This document shows positions 19,081 to 25,978 of a stretch of 64,000 bases of DNA, in pieces. Where the stretch lies: NCBI GenBank assembly GCA_030528565.1, contig JAUMYP010000010.1, positions 1 to 64,000 of the forward strand, written 5' to 3'. This DNA comes from Pseudomonadota bacterium. Its GTDB lineage: Bacteria; Pseudomonadota; Gammaproteobacteria; Xanthomonadales; Xanthomonadaceae. Below the pieces are notes generated by a model. That model did no database searches and was not told the origin of the DNA. It worked only from the letters and a program-made list of their open reading frames with translations. The translations under genes were made by a program, and so were the position numbers. The number at the start of each line of letters is the position of its first letter. The stretch's first letter is position 1.

Positions 19081-19925
19081 ATAAAAACATGCTTGCGCAA
19101 ACCAATGCCGCTGCGCTGCGCGTCATGGCGGTGGGCGGCGTGCTGCTATTGGCGGTGAGCGCCTGTACCCGCAGCACCGTGGTGCGTAACGAGCGCCCGG
19201 CCAGCCCCGGGGCAGTACAGGCACAACCCGCTGCGCGCGCGGCGCAGACGGCAACGCCGCAGGCCAGGGTTTCGCAACCCAAATACGGTGCCACCCATGT
19301 AGTGCAGCGCGGTGAAACGGTGTACCGCATCGCCACCCAGAACGGCATTACCCCACTGGATTTGGCGCTGTGGAACAACGTCCCGCCGCCGTACACCATC
19401 TATCCGGGGCAGCGCCTGCGCCTGTATCCGCGCGATGCAACCGCCAGCAACCAGGCCGCGCGTCCGGCCACGCCGTCGGCGCGTCCCACTGCCCCGGCAG
19501 CAGGTACACCTGCCAGTACGACCGTGACTACGCCATCGCCAGCAGTCAGCCGCATTGCCTGGCAATGGCCGGTCAGCGGCGGGCAAATCGTTTCCACCTA
19601 TCTTGCCAATGACACCACCCGCCAGGGCATTGATATTTCCGGCAACGGCGGCGAGCCGGTGCGTGCGGCGGCAGATGGCACCGTGGTGTATTCCGGCTCG
19701 GGACTGGTGGGCTATGGCGAGCTCATCATCATCAAGCACGACGAGCAATGGCTCTCGGCCTATGGACACAACCGCAGGCGCATGGTCAACGAAGGCGCCC
19801 TGGTCAAGGCCGGACAGCAGATTGGCGAGCTGGGCAGCAGCGGCGCACCGCGCAATATGCTGCATTTTGAAATCCGCCAGAACGGCAAACCGGTGGATCC
19901 GCAGCTTTATCTGCCAAGGCGTTAA
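19077..19925 (+). CDS. nlpD: NlpD-type lipoprotein, LysM plus degenerate M23 domain (amidase activator)
   Basis: NlpD is an outer-membrane lipoprotein that activates the cell-separation amidase AmiC. The 282-residue protein has a lipobox AVSAC near residue 30 and a LysM domain at about 76-121 (HVVQRGETVYRIATQNGITPLDLALWN). A low-complexity linker and an M23-type domain in the last ~100 residues follow. The M23 domain reads GIDISG where active enzymes have a metal-binding histidine (H-x3-D), though HFEIR is kept. This loss of zinc ligands matches E. coli NlpD, which activates rather than cuts. An amiC gene lies at 29506-31020. Unlike in enterics and pseudomonads, rpoS does not follow; a terminator and the convergent rnfB come next. 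Confidence 0.92.
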   Translation: MNKNMLAQTNAAALRVMAVGGVLLLAVSACTRSTVVRNERPASPGAVQAQPAARAAQTATPQARVSQPKYGATHVVQRGETVYRIATQNGITPLDLALWNNVPPPYTIYPGQRLRLYPRDATASNQAARPATPSARPTAPAAGTPASTTVTTPSPAVSRIAWQWPVSGGQIVSTYLANDTTRQGIDISGNGGEPVRAAADGTVVYSGSGLVGYGELIIIKHDEQWLSAYGHNRRRMVNEGALVKAGQQIGELGSSGAPRNMLHFEIRQNGKPVDPQLYLPRR

Positions 19926-19958
19926 GCGCCAATACTGGCAGCTGTGCTGCAATGAGGA

Positions 19959-19985
19959 GAGGCGGCTTTGCCGCCTCTTTTTTAT
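19959..19985 (+). terminator. Rho-independent terminator after nlpD
   Basis: The stem GAGGCGGC/GCCGCCTC with a TTT loop is followed by six T residues. It ends the surE-pcm-exoD-nlpD operon and may also act on the convergent rnfB transcript. Confidence 0.88.
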
Positions 19986-20007
19986 GTGGCTCGATGGATT
20001 GTGCTTA

Positions 20008-20439
20008 TCAAGCACTGTGGTGTGAAGTAGGCACCATCACGATGCAGTCCACCGGGCAGGGCGGGATGCACAGTTCACAGCCGGTGCACAGCGACGTGAT
20101 GATGGTATGCATCAGCTTGGAGGCGCCGGCAATGGCATCTACCGGACAGGCTTGAATGCACTTGGTGCAGCCAATGCAATCGGCTTCCACCACTTGCGCG
20201 ACGATGCCGGGTTTGTGCTCGCCACGGCTGCGGTCATAGGGTTTGGCCGGGCGTGCCAGAAGTTTTGCCAGCGTCCGTGCACCGGCATCGCCACCGGGCG
20301 GGCAGTGGTCGATATCCGCCTCGCCACGCGCCAGCGCCTCGGCATACGGTCGACAACCCTCGAAGCCGCACTGGCCGCACTGGGTTTGCGGCAGCAGGCG
20401 GTCGATGCGTTCGACGAGTTTGGACAGGGAGGGCGTCAT
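20008..20439 (-). CDS. rnfB: RnfB-like iron-sulfur protein
   Basis: This 143-residue protein has the two iron-sulfur regions of RnfB. An N-terminal Fe-S domain has cysteines 21, 24, 29 and 46 ([16 protein letters not shown]). A 2x[4Fe-4S] ferredoxin domain has cysteines 88, 91, 94, 98 and 118, 121, 124, 128. It lacks the N-terminal membrane helix of the standard RnfABCDGE complex subunit, and no other rnf gene is nearby, so it is probably a soluble stand-alone electron carrier, as in related Xanthomonadaceae. The start at 20439 ([12 protein letters not shown]) is chosen by domain layout. The reading frame stays open upstream through the adjacent CRISPR repeats, which would give a false N-terminal extension. 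In relatives the gene neighbours metG; here the CRISPR array lies between them. Confidence 0.88.
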   Translation of the reverse strand: MTPSLSKLVERIDRLLPQTQCGQCGFEGCRPYAEALARGEADIDHCPPGGDAGARTLAKLLARPAKPYDRSRGEHKPGIVAQVVEADCIGCTKCIQACPVDAIAGASKLMHTIITSLCTGCELCIPPCPVDCIVMVPTSHHSA

Positions 20440-20468
20440 CAATACGGCAGCATGTAAAGGATGCGCAC

Positions 20469-20984
20469 GATACCAGCCCATCAAAGTCAAAGCGAGGGGG
20501 CCCACTCCCGGTGGGTGGAAAAGCATGGACTGCCGTTTTAATCCCCTCAAAGTCGGGGCAGTGAGGGGACCGAAACGCATGGGTTTGGGGGGGCATGGAT
20601 TGAGTCTTAATCCCCTCAAAGTCGGGGCAGTGAGGGGACGGCGAGAATAGGTATTGGGAAATAGATGTAACGTCTTAATCCCCTCAAAGTCGGGGCAGTG
20701 AGGGGACGGCGAGAATAGGTATTGGGAAATAGATGTAACGTCTTAATCCCCTCAAAGTCGGGGCAGTGAGGGGACATGCACGCTGGGTGCAGTTGCTGTT
20801 TAGGCAGTGTCTTAATCCCCTCAAAGTCGGGGCAGTGAGGGGACCCAAGAGCCGCGTAGCACGTGAACTGATTGCTGCGGTCTTAATCCCCTCAAAGTCG
20901 GGGCAGTGAGGGGACAGGCGCGGTGCGCCGCCGCCTGGCGCTGGCCGAGTCTTAATCCCCTCAAAGTCGGGGCAGTGAGGGGAC
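20469..20984 (-). CRISPR. CRISPR array, 7 clear 36-bp repeats plus a degenerate terminal repeat
   Basis: Seven 36-bp repeats lie at 20535-20570, 20604-20639, 20672-20707, 20740-20775, 20809-20844, 20880-20915 and 20949-20984. On the plus strand each begins GTCTTAATCCCC and ends GTGAGGGGAC; the first has one change (GTTTT). Spacers are 32-35 bases, and the second and third (20640-20671, 20708-20739) are identical. A decayed repeat at about 20469-20501 (CCCATCAAAGTC core) is followed by a 33-base spacer and marks the old end. On the minus strand the repeat has a 7-bp stem (CCCCTCA/TGAGGGG) and ends ATTAAGAC, a tag typical of processed class 1 crRNAs. Together with the decayed left end and the AT-rich right flank, this implies transcription on the minus strand from the metG side. 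No cas gene is in the window, so the subtype is not assigned. Confidence 0.95.
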
Positions 20985-21240
20985 TCTAAAGCAAAAATTT
21001 GTGCTTGGCAATCAATAGGTTGCAAGACAGTTTGGGATGGTCGTTTTTTTGCCAAAAAGTTGGCTAAAATTTCACCGAATTCTGAGCCTTGCTGATGGTG
21101 CTGTTTTCTTTGCAATTGGTTGATTTGCAAGGATATTTCTGTTTTTGCAGATGGGACTGGAAAGGGGTGTTGGTTTTTTGGGGAAAAGTTGGCTAAAAAA
21201 TAGCCAGTCGAGTTGAGGCTGGGGCGGGAAGCGGGGCGGT
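20985..21240 (-). promoter_or_regulatory. Probable CRISPR leader, AT-rich with a duplicated 15-bp motif
   Basis: Directly beyond the last intact repeat the base composition turns AT-rich, unlike the GC-rich surroundings, over about 250 bases. AAAAGTTGGCTAAAA occurs twice exactly (21055-21069 and 21184-21198), each time preceded by a run of T. Leader position, composition and the orientation of the array fit a leader. No coding gene is visible. The duplicated motif has no known meaning here. Confidence 0.65.
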
Positions 21241-21290
21241 GGGCGCTTTCCCAACGGCTGCTTTCCCGCTCCCGATTTCCCATTCCCGTC

Positions 21291-23348
21291 TTAGCGTACC
21301 GGCATGCCGGCTTCGGCGCCGTTATCGGCATCGAGCAGGGCGAGGCTGCCGCCATCGAAGCCGGCGGAGAGAATCATGCCTTCGCTGAGGCCAAAGCGCA
21401 TCTTGCGCGGGGCGAGGTTGGCGATGAACACCACGTTGCGGCCGATGAGTTTTTCCGGTTCCTGGTAGCTGGCGCGGATGCCGGAGAAAATCTGCCGCTG
21501 GCCGAGGTCACCGGCATCGAGCAGGAAGCGCAGCAGTTTGTCCGAGCCTTCCACAAAGCCACATTCGAGCACCTTGCCGATGCGCAGGTCGAGCTTGGCG
21601 AAGTCGTCGATGCCGATGCACTGGCTGTCGGCTGCGGGTTTTTCGGCAGGCTGGGCGGCGGCTTTTTCGGTCTTGGCCGGGGAGGCGTCGGCGGGCTTCA
21701 GGGTATTTCGGCTGGCGTCAGTCATGGCGGTAATGGTTTTCGGGTCGATACGGGTGAACAGGGCTTGATAGGGCTGGATGCGCTGGCCGGTGAGAGCTTG
21801 CTCGCAGTCCTGCCAGTGTTGCAGCGGCGCGGCGAGGAAGTCGGCCACGCGCCGGGCGGTGGCAGGCAGCACCGGGGCAAGGGCCAGCGCCAGCACCCGG
21901 AACAGGTTGAGGCCCTGGGTGCAGACCGCTTGCAGGCGGGCATCTTCGCCTTCCTGCTTGGCAATCACCCAGGGCTTTGCTTCGTCGATATATTTGTTGG
22001 CCTCATCAGCCAGCGTCATGGCAAGGCGCAGCGCCTGCGCAGCGTCGTTGTCGGCATAGGCGGCACGAATTGCACCAAGGCGCTCGATGAAGCTGGCATA
22101 CATGGCCGGTTCGGGCAATGTGTCGGCCAGCTTGCCGGCAAAGCGTTTTTCGATAAAACCGGCGCAGCGGCTGGCGAGGTTGACGAACTTGCCGACGATA
22201 TCGCTGTTGACGCGGCTGACGAAGTCGCCGAGGTTGAGGTCGAGGTCATCCACGCCACCGCTGGTTTTGGCGGCGAAGTAATAGCGCAGCGCCTCGGGCG
22301 GCAGGCCGTGGTCGAGCCAGCTGCGCGCCATGATGAAGGTGCCGCGCGATTTGCTCATCTTGGCGCCATCGACGGTAAGATAGCCGTTGACGTGCAGCCG
22401 GGTCGGGGCGCGCAGCCCGGCGCCATGCAGCACCGCAGGCCAGAACAGGCCGTGGAAGTTGACGATGTCCTTGCCGATGAAGTGGTGCAGCTCGGCCTGG
22501 CTGTCGGCGGCGAGGAAGGCGTCAAAATCCAGTCCGTCGCGTTCGCACAACGCCTTGAAGCTCGCCAGATAGCCGATTGGCGCATCCAGCCAGACATAGA
22601 AATACTTGCCCGGTGCGCCGGGAATCTCGAAGCCGAAATACGGTGCGTCGCGGGAGATGTCCCAGGCGCGCAGGCCGCCTTCGCCATCGAGCCATTCGGC
22701 GAGCTTGGCCTTGACCCCGGCAAGGGCAACATCGCCGCTCAGCCATTGGCGCAGGAAGCTTTCGAACTGGTCAAGCTCGAAGAAATAGTGCTCGGAATCA
22801 CGCAGTTCCGGGGTGGCACCGGAGACGGCGGATTTGGGGTTCCGCAATTCCGTGGGGGCATAGGTCGCGCCGCAGGCTTCACAGTTGTCGCCGTACTGGT
22901 CGGCCGCGCCGCATTTGGGGCATTCGCCCTTGACGTAACGGTCGGGCAGGAACATGCCGCGTTCGGGGTCGTACAGCTGCGATACCGTGCGCCGGCCGAT
23001 ATGGCCGTTCTTCTCCAGCGCCCGGTAGATGGCTTCGGTCAAGGCACGGTTATGCGCCGAGTGGGTGGAGCCGTAGTGGTCGAAATCGACATGGAAGGCG
23101 GCAAAATCGGCCTCGTGGCTGGCCTGAATGCCGGCGATAAAGGCTTCCGGGCTGACGCCAGCCTTTTCCGCCGCCAGCATGATCGGCGTGCCGTGGGTGT
23201 CGTCGGCGCAGACAAAATGCACGCTCTCCCCGGCCATGCGCCGCGCCCGTACCCAGATATCGGCCTGGATGTAACCCACCAGATGCCCCAGGTGCAGCGG
23301 GCCGTTGGCATAGGGCAGGGCAGTGGTGACGAGAGCTTGGCGCGCCAT
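21291..23348 (-). CDS. metG: Methionyl-tRNA synthetase
   Basis: MetG charges tRNA-Met. The 685-residue protein has the class I HIGH-type motif (HLGH, residues 20-23) and a zinc knuckle with cysteines 143, 146, 156 and 159. The KMSKS loop is at 330-334 (KMSKSRG), followed by the anticodon-binding helical domain. A C-terminal EMAPII-like tRNA-binding domain (about 580-685, with LDLRIGKVLECGFVEGSDKLL) comes after an alanine- and lysine-rich linker. Length matches the E. coli type. It reads towards the CRISPR leader; the region upstream of its start holds a member of the dispersed repeat family (23391-23508). rnfB, usually adjacent in relatives, lies beyond the array. Confidence 0.97.
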   Translation of the reverse strand: MARQALVTTALPYANGPLHLGHLVGYIQADIWVRARRMAGESVHFVCADDTHGTPIMLAAEKAGVSPEAFIAGIQASHEADFAAFHVDFDHYGSTHSAHNRALTEAIYRALEKNGHIGRRTVSQLYDPERGMFLPDRYVKGECPKCGAADQYGDNCEACGATYAPTELRNPKSAVSGATPELRDSEHYFFELDQFESFLRQWLSGDVALAGVKAKLAEWLDGEGGLRAWDISRDAPYFGFEIPGAPGKYFYVWLDAPIGYLASFKALCERDGLDFDAFLAADSQAELHHFIGKDIVNFHGLFWPAVLHGAGLRAPTRLHVNGYLTVDGAKMSKSRGTFIMARSWLDHGLPPEALRYYFAAKTSGGVDDLDLNLGDFVSRVNSDIVGKFVNLASRCAGFIEKRFAGKLADTLPEPAMYASFIERLGAIRAAYADNDAAQALRLAMTLADEANKYIDEAKPWVIAKQEGEDARLQAVCTQGLNLFRVLALALAPVLPATARRVADFLAAPLQHWQDCEQALTGQRIQPYQALFTRIDPKTITAMTDASRNTLKPADASPAKTEKAAAQPAEKPAADSQCIGIDDFAKLDLRIGKVLECGFVEGSDKLLRFLLDAGDLGQRQIFSGIRASYQEPEKLIGRNVVFIANLAPRKMRFGLSEGMILSAGFDGGSLALLDADNGAEAGMPVR

Positions 23349-23390
23349 GGACGAGTTCCGGTGAAAACGAGGTCGGAATTATCGCATGCC

Positions 23391-23508
23391 CAAGCGCCTG
23401 TCCAAGGCATCTTCTTGATGCCTGTTGCCTGGCAGCGGCGGCATCGCAAGCACTCGCTCTGCGCTTTGCATCCGCCGCCTTTGCGGTACAGCATTGGGCA
23501 ACTTAAGC
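23391..23508. repeat. Diverged copy of the dispersed palindromic repeat (copy 3)
   Basis: The left end AAGCGCCTGTCCAAGGCAT then TCTTCTTG resembles the ends of the copies at 29134 and 31018. Internal GGCAGCGGCGGCAT and TCCGCCGCCTTTGCGG segments match their internal inverted repeat. It lies in the intergenic region upstream of metG and downstream of an alanine-rich lipoprotein gene. It is more decayed than the other copies. Confidence 0.6.
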
Positions 23509-23536
23509 AAAACCCCGGCGTTTGGCCGGGGTTTGC
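23507..23536 (-). terminator. Terminator after the alanine-rich lipoprotein gene
   Basis: The 9-bp stem AACCCCGGC/GCCGGGGTT with a 5-base loop is followed on the minus strand by a short T-run (TTTTGC). It lies 25 bases beyond the stop of the lipoprotein gene at 23561-23989. Confidence 0.75.
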
Positions 23537-23560
23537 AAGGCGATATGCTGCGTCCAGGAA

Positions 23561-23989
23561 TTACTTCTTGGCGGCAGCTTCGGCTTCTTTCTTTTCTTCG
23601 CCCATCTTGTCAGCGACATTCTGGGCAGCGTCGGCAATGGCGCCTGCGGCATTGGCCTTCAGGTTTTCGGTAGCAGCCTTGGCATCGGCAGCGACTTCCT
23701 GGCCTGCGGCTTTGAGTTCGGCAGCGGCTTGCTGGGCGGCATCTTTGAGGTCGCCAGCGGCCTGTTCGGTGGCAGCGGCAGCATCGCTGACAGCTGCATC
23801 GGCAGCGGCACTGGCGGATTCTGCGCTGGCAGCGGCGGCGTCAGCAGCGGCACTGGCAGCATCATTTGCTGCAGCAGCGGCCTGCTCGGCAGATGCCTTG
23901 GCTTCTTCCAGCTTTTGTTCGCTGGCGTTATTGCAAGCGGTGAGTGCCAGGGCGCCTGCGGCAATCAAGGTGGCGAGTTTGATGTTCAT
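23561..23989 (-). CDS. Alanine-rich helical lipoprotein
   Basis: A 142-residue lipoprotein: signal with lipobox LTAC (cysteine near residue 19), then a mature chain dominated by A, E, D, K and Q with no proline. It is predicted to form one long amphipathic helix, recalling Lpp or LEA/apolipoprotein-like 11-residue patterns. No enzyme motif is visible. It may be a structural outer-membrane lipoprotein. It is tandem with a second, shorter protein of the same design (24077-24421); the pair probably arose by duplication. A terminator follows. The exact function is unknown. Confidence 0.75.
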   Translation of the reverse strand: MNIKLATLIAAGALALTACNNASEQKLEEAKASAEQAAAAANDAASAAADAAAASAESASAAADAAVSDAAAATEQAAGDLKDAAQQAAAELKAAGQEVAADAKAATENLKANAAGAIADAAQNVADKMGEEKKEAEAAAKK

Positions 23990-24036
23990 GATTTGGCCTC
24001 TTGTGCAATGGGCGAAATATTGACAGCCGTTGATGA

Positions 24037-24060
24037 CAGAGCCGCTGGCTTGCGGCTCTG
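24037..24060 (-). terminator. Hairpin after the second alanine-rich lipoprotein gene
   Basis: The 9-bp perfect stem CAGAGCCGC/GCGGCTCTG with a 6-base loop lies 16 bases beyond the stop of the gene at 24077-24421. There is no T-run on the minus strand, so termination may be partial and allow read-through to the next lipoprotein gene. Confidence 0.5.
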
Positions 24061-24076
24061 CCCTTATGGGACAAGA

Positions 24077-24421
24077 TTACTTCTTGTCGGCAGCGGCTTC
24101 TTCAGCCGACTTCTGAGCCTGTTGGGCGGCGTCGGCAGCCTGTTCGGCGGCATCCGCAGCGTTGTCAGCAGCTGCATCCTGACCGACTGCTTGTGCGGCA
24201 GCAGCGGCATCGGCCTGGGTGGCTGCCGCATCGGCAGCGGCAGCAGCGGCATCAGCACCGGCCTGGGCGGCGGTATCACCGCTGGCATCGGCAACTACCT
24301 GGGCTTCGGCAGCGGCAGCAGCAGCGTCAACGGCAGCTTCCTGAGCCTGTTCGGCATTGTTGGCGCAAGCAGTCAGTGCCAGGCCGAAGGCCAGAGCAAT
24401 CAGGGTTTTGTTCAGCGTCAT
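24077..24421 (-). CDS. Alanine-rich helical lipoprotein, paralogue
   Basis: A 114-residue lipoprotein starting MTLNKTLIALAFGLALTAC, with the lipidated cysteine at about residue 19. The mature part is more than half alanine with spaced acidic residues, asparagines and glutamines, and ends SAEEAAADKK. Like its neighbour at 23561-23989 it should form a long amphipathic helix. The ATG at 24421 is preferred over an upstream ATG at 24451 because it starts the signal peptide and has GGAG nearby upstream. No known function is assigned. Confidence 0.75.
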   Translation of the reverse strand: MTLNKTLIALAFGLALTACANNAEQAQEAAVDAAAAAAEAQVVADASGDTAAQAGADAAAAAADAAATQADAAAAAQAVGQDAAADNAADAAEQAADAAQQAQKSAEEAAADKK

Positions 24422-24617
24422 GGAGAGGTCCTCGATATGGGGAGTGGGCAACGCGGAAATGTCGCGTTGCCAAAATCATGACAAAACGATAAATGATGTC
24501 AAGAGGCGTGGCCGGATTTTTTTTCTTTTTCGTTGTGCTTGTTCAAGCGGGGTTTTGCGCAGTCAAGTCGGGGTGAAGGCAAGACAGGCTCTCCTGTCTT
24601 GCCTCTGGCACCTGGCC

Positions 24618-25793
24618 TTACAGCAACTCGATGGCCAATGCCGTGGCTTCGCCGCCGCCGATGCACAATGCAGCTACGCCGCGTTTGCCGCCGCGTGCCT
24701 TGAGCGCGTGAATCAGGGTCACGACAAGGCGCGCGCCGGAGGCGCCGATCGGGTGCCCCAGGGCCAGTGCGCCACCGTTGACATTGATTTTTTCATGAGC
24801 AATGCCAAGGTCATTGATGGGCGCCATGGCGACACAGGCAAAGGCTTCGTTGATTTCAAAGAGGTCAACATCCGCTGCCTGCCAGCCGGCTTTTGCCAGC
24901 ACTTTTTTGATGGCATCCACCGGCGCGGTGGTGAACCATTCCGGGGCCTGCGAATGGGTCGCATGTGCCACAATCCGTGCCAGCGGCTTGGCAGCGGCTG
25001 CCTGTGCGGCTTCAGCCGACATCACCACCAGCGCCGCAGCGCCATCGGAAATCTTCGAGGATGAGGCGGCGGTCAACACGCCCTCCTTGCCGAAGGCCGC
25101 GCGCAGGCCGGGGATTCTGGCAGTATCAATCTTGCCGGGCTCTTCATCCGTGTCGATGACCACCTCGCCCTTGCGGGTCTTGACCGTGACCGGGGCGATT
25201 TCTGCCTTGAATGCACCTTCTGCCTGGGCTTTCTGTGCGCGTACAACCGATTCGGTGGCATAGGTATCCAGCTTTTCGCGGTCATAGCCGTATTTGGCGC
25301 AGGTTCTGTCACCAAATATCCCCATTGCCTGGCCGTCATCGGGGTTGGTCAGGCCATCAAAGGCCATATGGTCGATGAAGGGGGCATTGCCGTAACGGAT
25401 GCCGGTGCGCGAGCCATTCAAAAGATGCGGGGCATTGGTCATCGACTCCATGCCACCAGCGACCACGGTGCTGGCCGAGCCGGCCTTAATCAGGTCGTGT
25501 GCCAGCATCAGGGCTTTCATGCCCGAGCCGCACACCTTGTTGATGGTGGTCGCACCGGCAGCATCATCAATACCGGCCGCACGCATCGCCTGGCGGGCCG
25601 GGGCTTGGCCCAAACCTGCGGGCAGCACACAGCCCATGATGACTTCATCCACCTGGTGACCCTTGAGGCCAGCTTCTGTCAAAGCAGCAGCAATGGCCGC
25701 AGCGCCAAGGGTCGGCGTAGGCACGCCGGTGAACTGGCCGAGCATGGAACCGATGGCAGTGCGCTTGGCGGCGGTGATGACGATATCGGACAT
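24618..25793 (-). CDS. Acetyl-CoA C-acetyltransferase (thiolase)
   Basis: A type II thiolase, most likely biosynthetic acetoacetyl-CoA thiolase. The 391-residue protein has the acyl-accepting cysteine at residue 88 (NKVCGSGMKA), the NEAF motif, the GHPIGASGAR histidine motif and the C-terminal base cysteine in CIGGGEATA. Length and motifs match PhaA/AtoB-type enzymes. The start at 25793 is supported by GGAG 5 bases upstream; an earlier in-frame ATG at 25832 is not. It stands alone, and no polyhydroxybutyrate or mevalonate genes lie beside it. It could serve beta-oxidation with the FadJ-like enzyme at 10175-12229. Confidence 0.94.
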   Translation of the reverse strand: MSDIVITAAKRTAIGSMLGQFTGVPTPTLGAAAIAAALTEAGLKGHQVDEVIMGCVLPAGLGQAPARQAMRAAGIDDAAGATTINKVCGSGMKALMLAHDLIKAGSASTVVAGGMESMTNAPHLLNGSRTGIRYGNAPFIDHMAFDGLTNPDDGQAMGIFGDRTCAKYGYDREKLDTYATESVVRAQKAQAEGAFKAEIAPVTVKTRKGEVVIDTDEEPGKIDTARIPGLRAAFGKEGVLTAASSSKISDGAAALVVMSAEAAQAAAAKPLARIVAHATHSQAPEWFTTAPVDAIKKVLAKAGWQAADVDLFEINEAFACVAMAPINDLGIAHEKINVNGGALALGHPIGASGARLVVTLIHALKARGGKRGVAALCIGGGEATALAIELL

Positions 25794-25978
25794 GAGGACT
25801 CCATAAAGGACGGGATGAGTCCTGATTATCACTGTTTACCTGCCGTTTGGCGACTTTGAATGCAGTGGTTGTCTTGGCGCTGGCATTGTTTTTAAGTCAG
25901 GAAAGCGTTAAAAAGCTCGAGAATCGCGGCGGGCAGCTTCTCGCCCATCTATAACGGACTCAAACCTTGGGGAAAACC

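Noticed and set aside
20440..20619. N-terminal extension of RnfB through the CRISPR repeats
   Set aside because: The extra residues are translated repeat ([13 protein letters not shown]) and are absent from the RnfB domain layout.
21291..23348. Possible riboswitch or T-box upstream of metG
   Set aside because: The upstream region contains only a decayed palindromic repeat; no SAM or T-box motif was recognised.
21213..24023. 936-codon plus-strand frame across metG and the lipoprotein gene
   Set aside because: It spans two real genes on the other strand and an intergenic repeat; composition is that of an antisense shadow.
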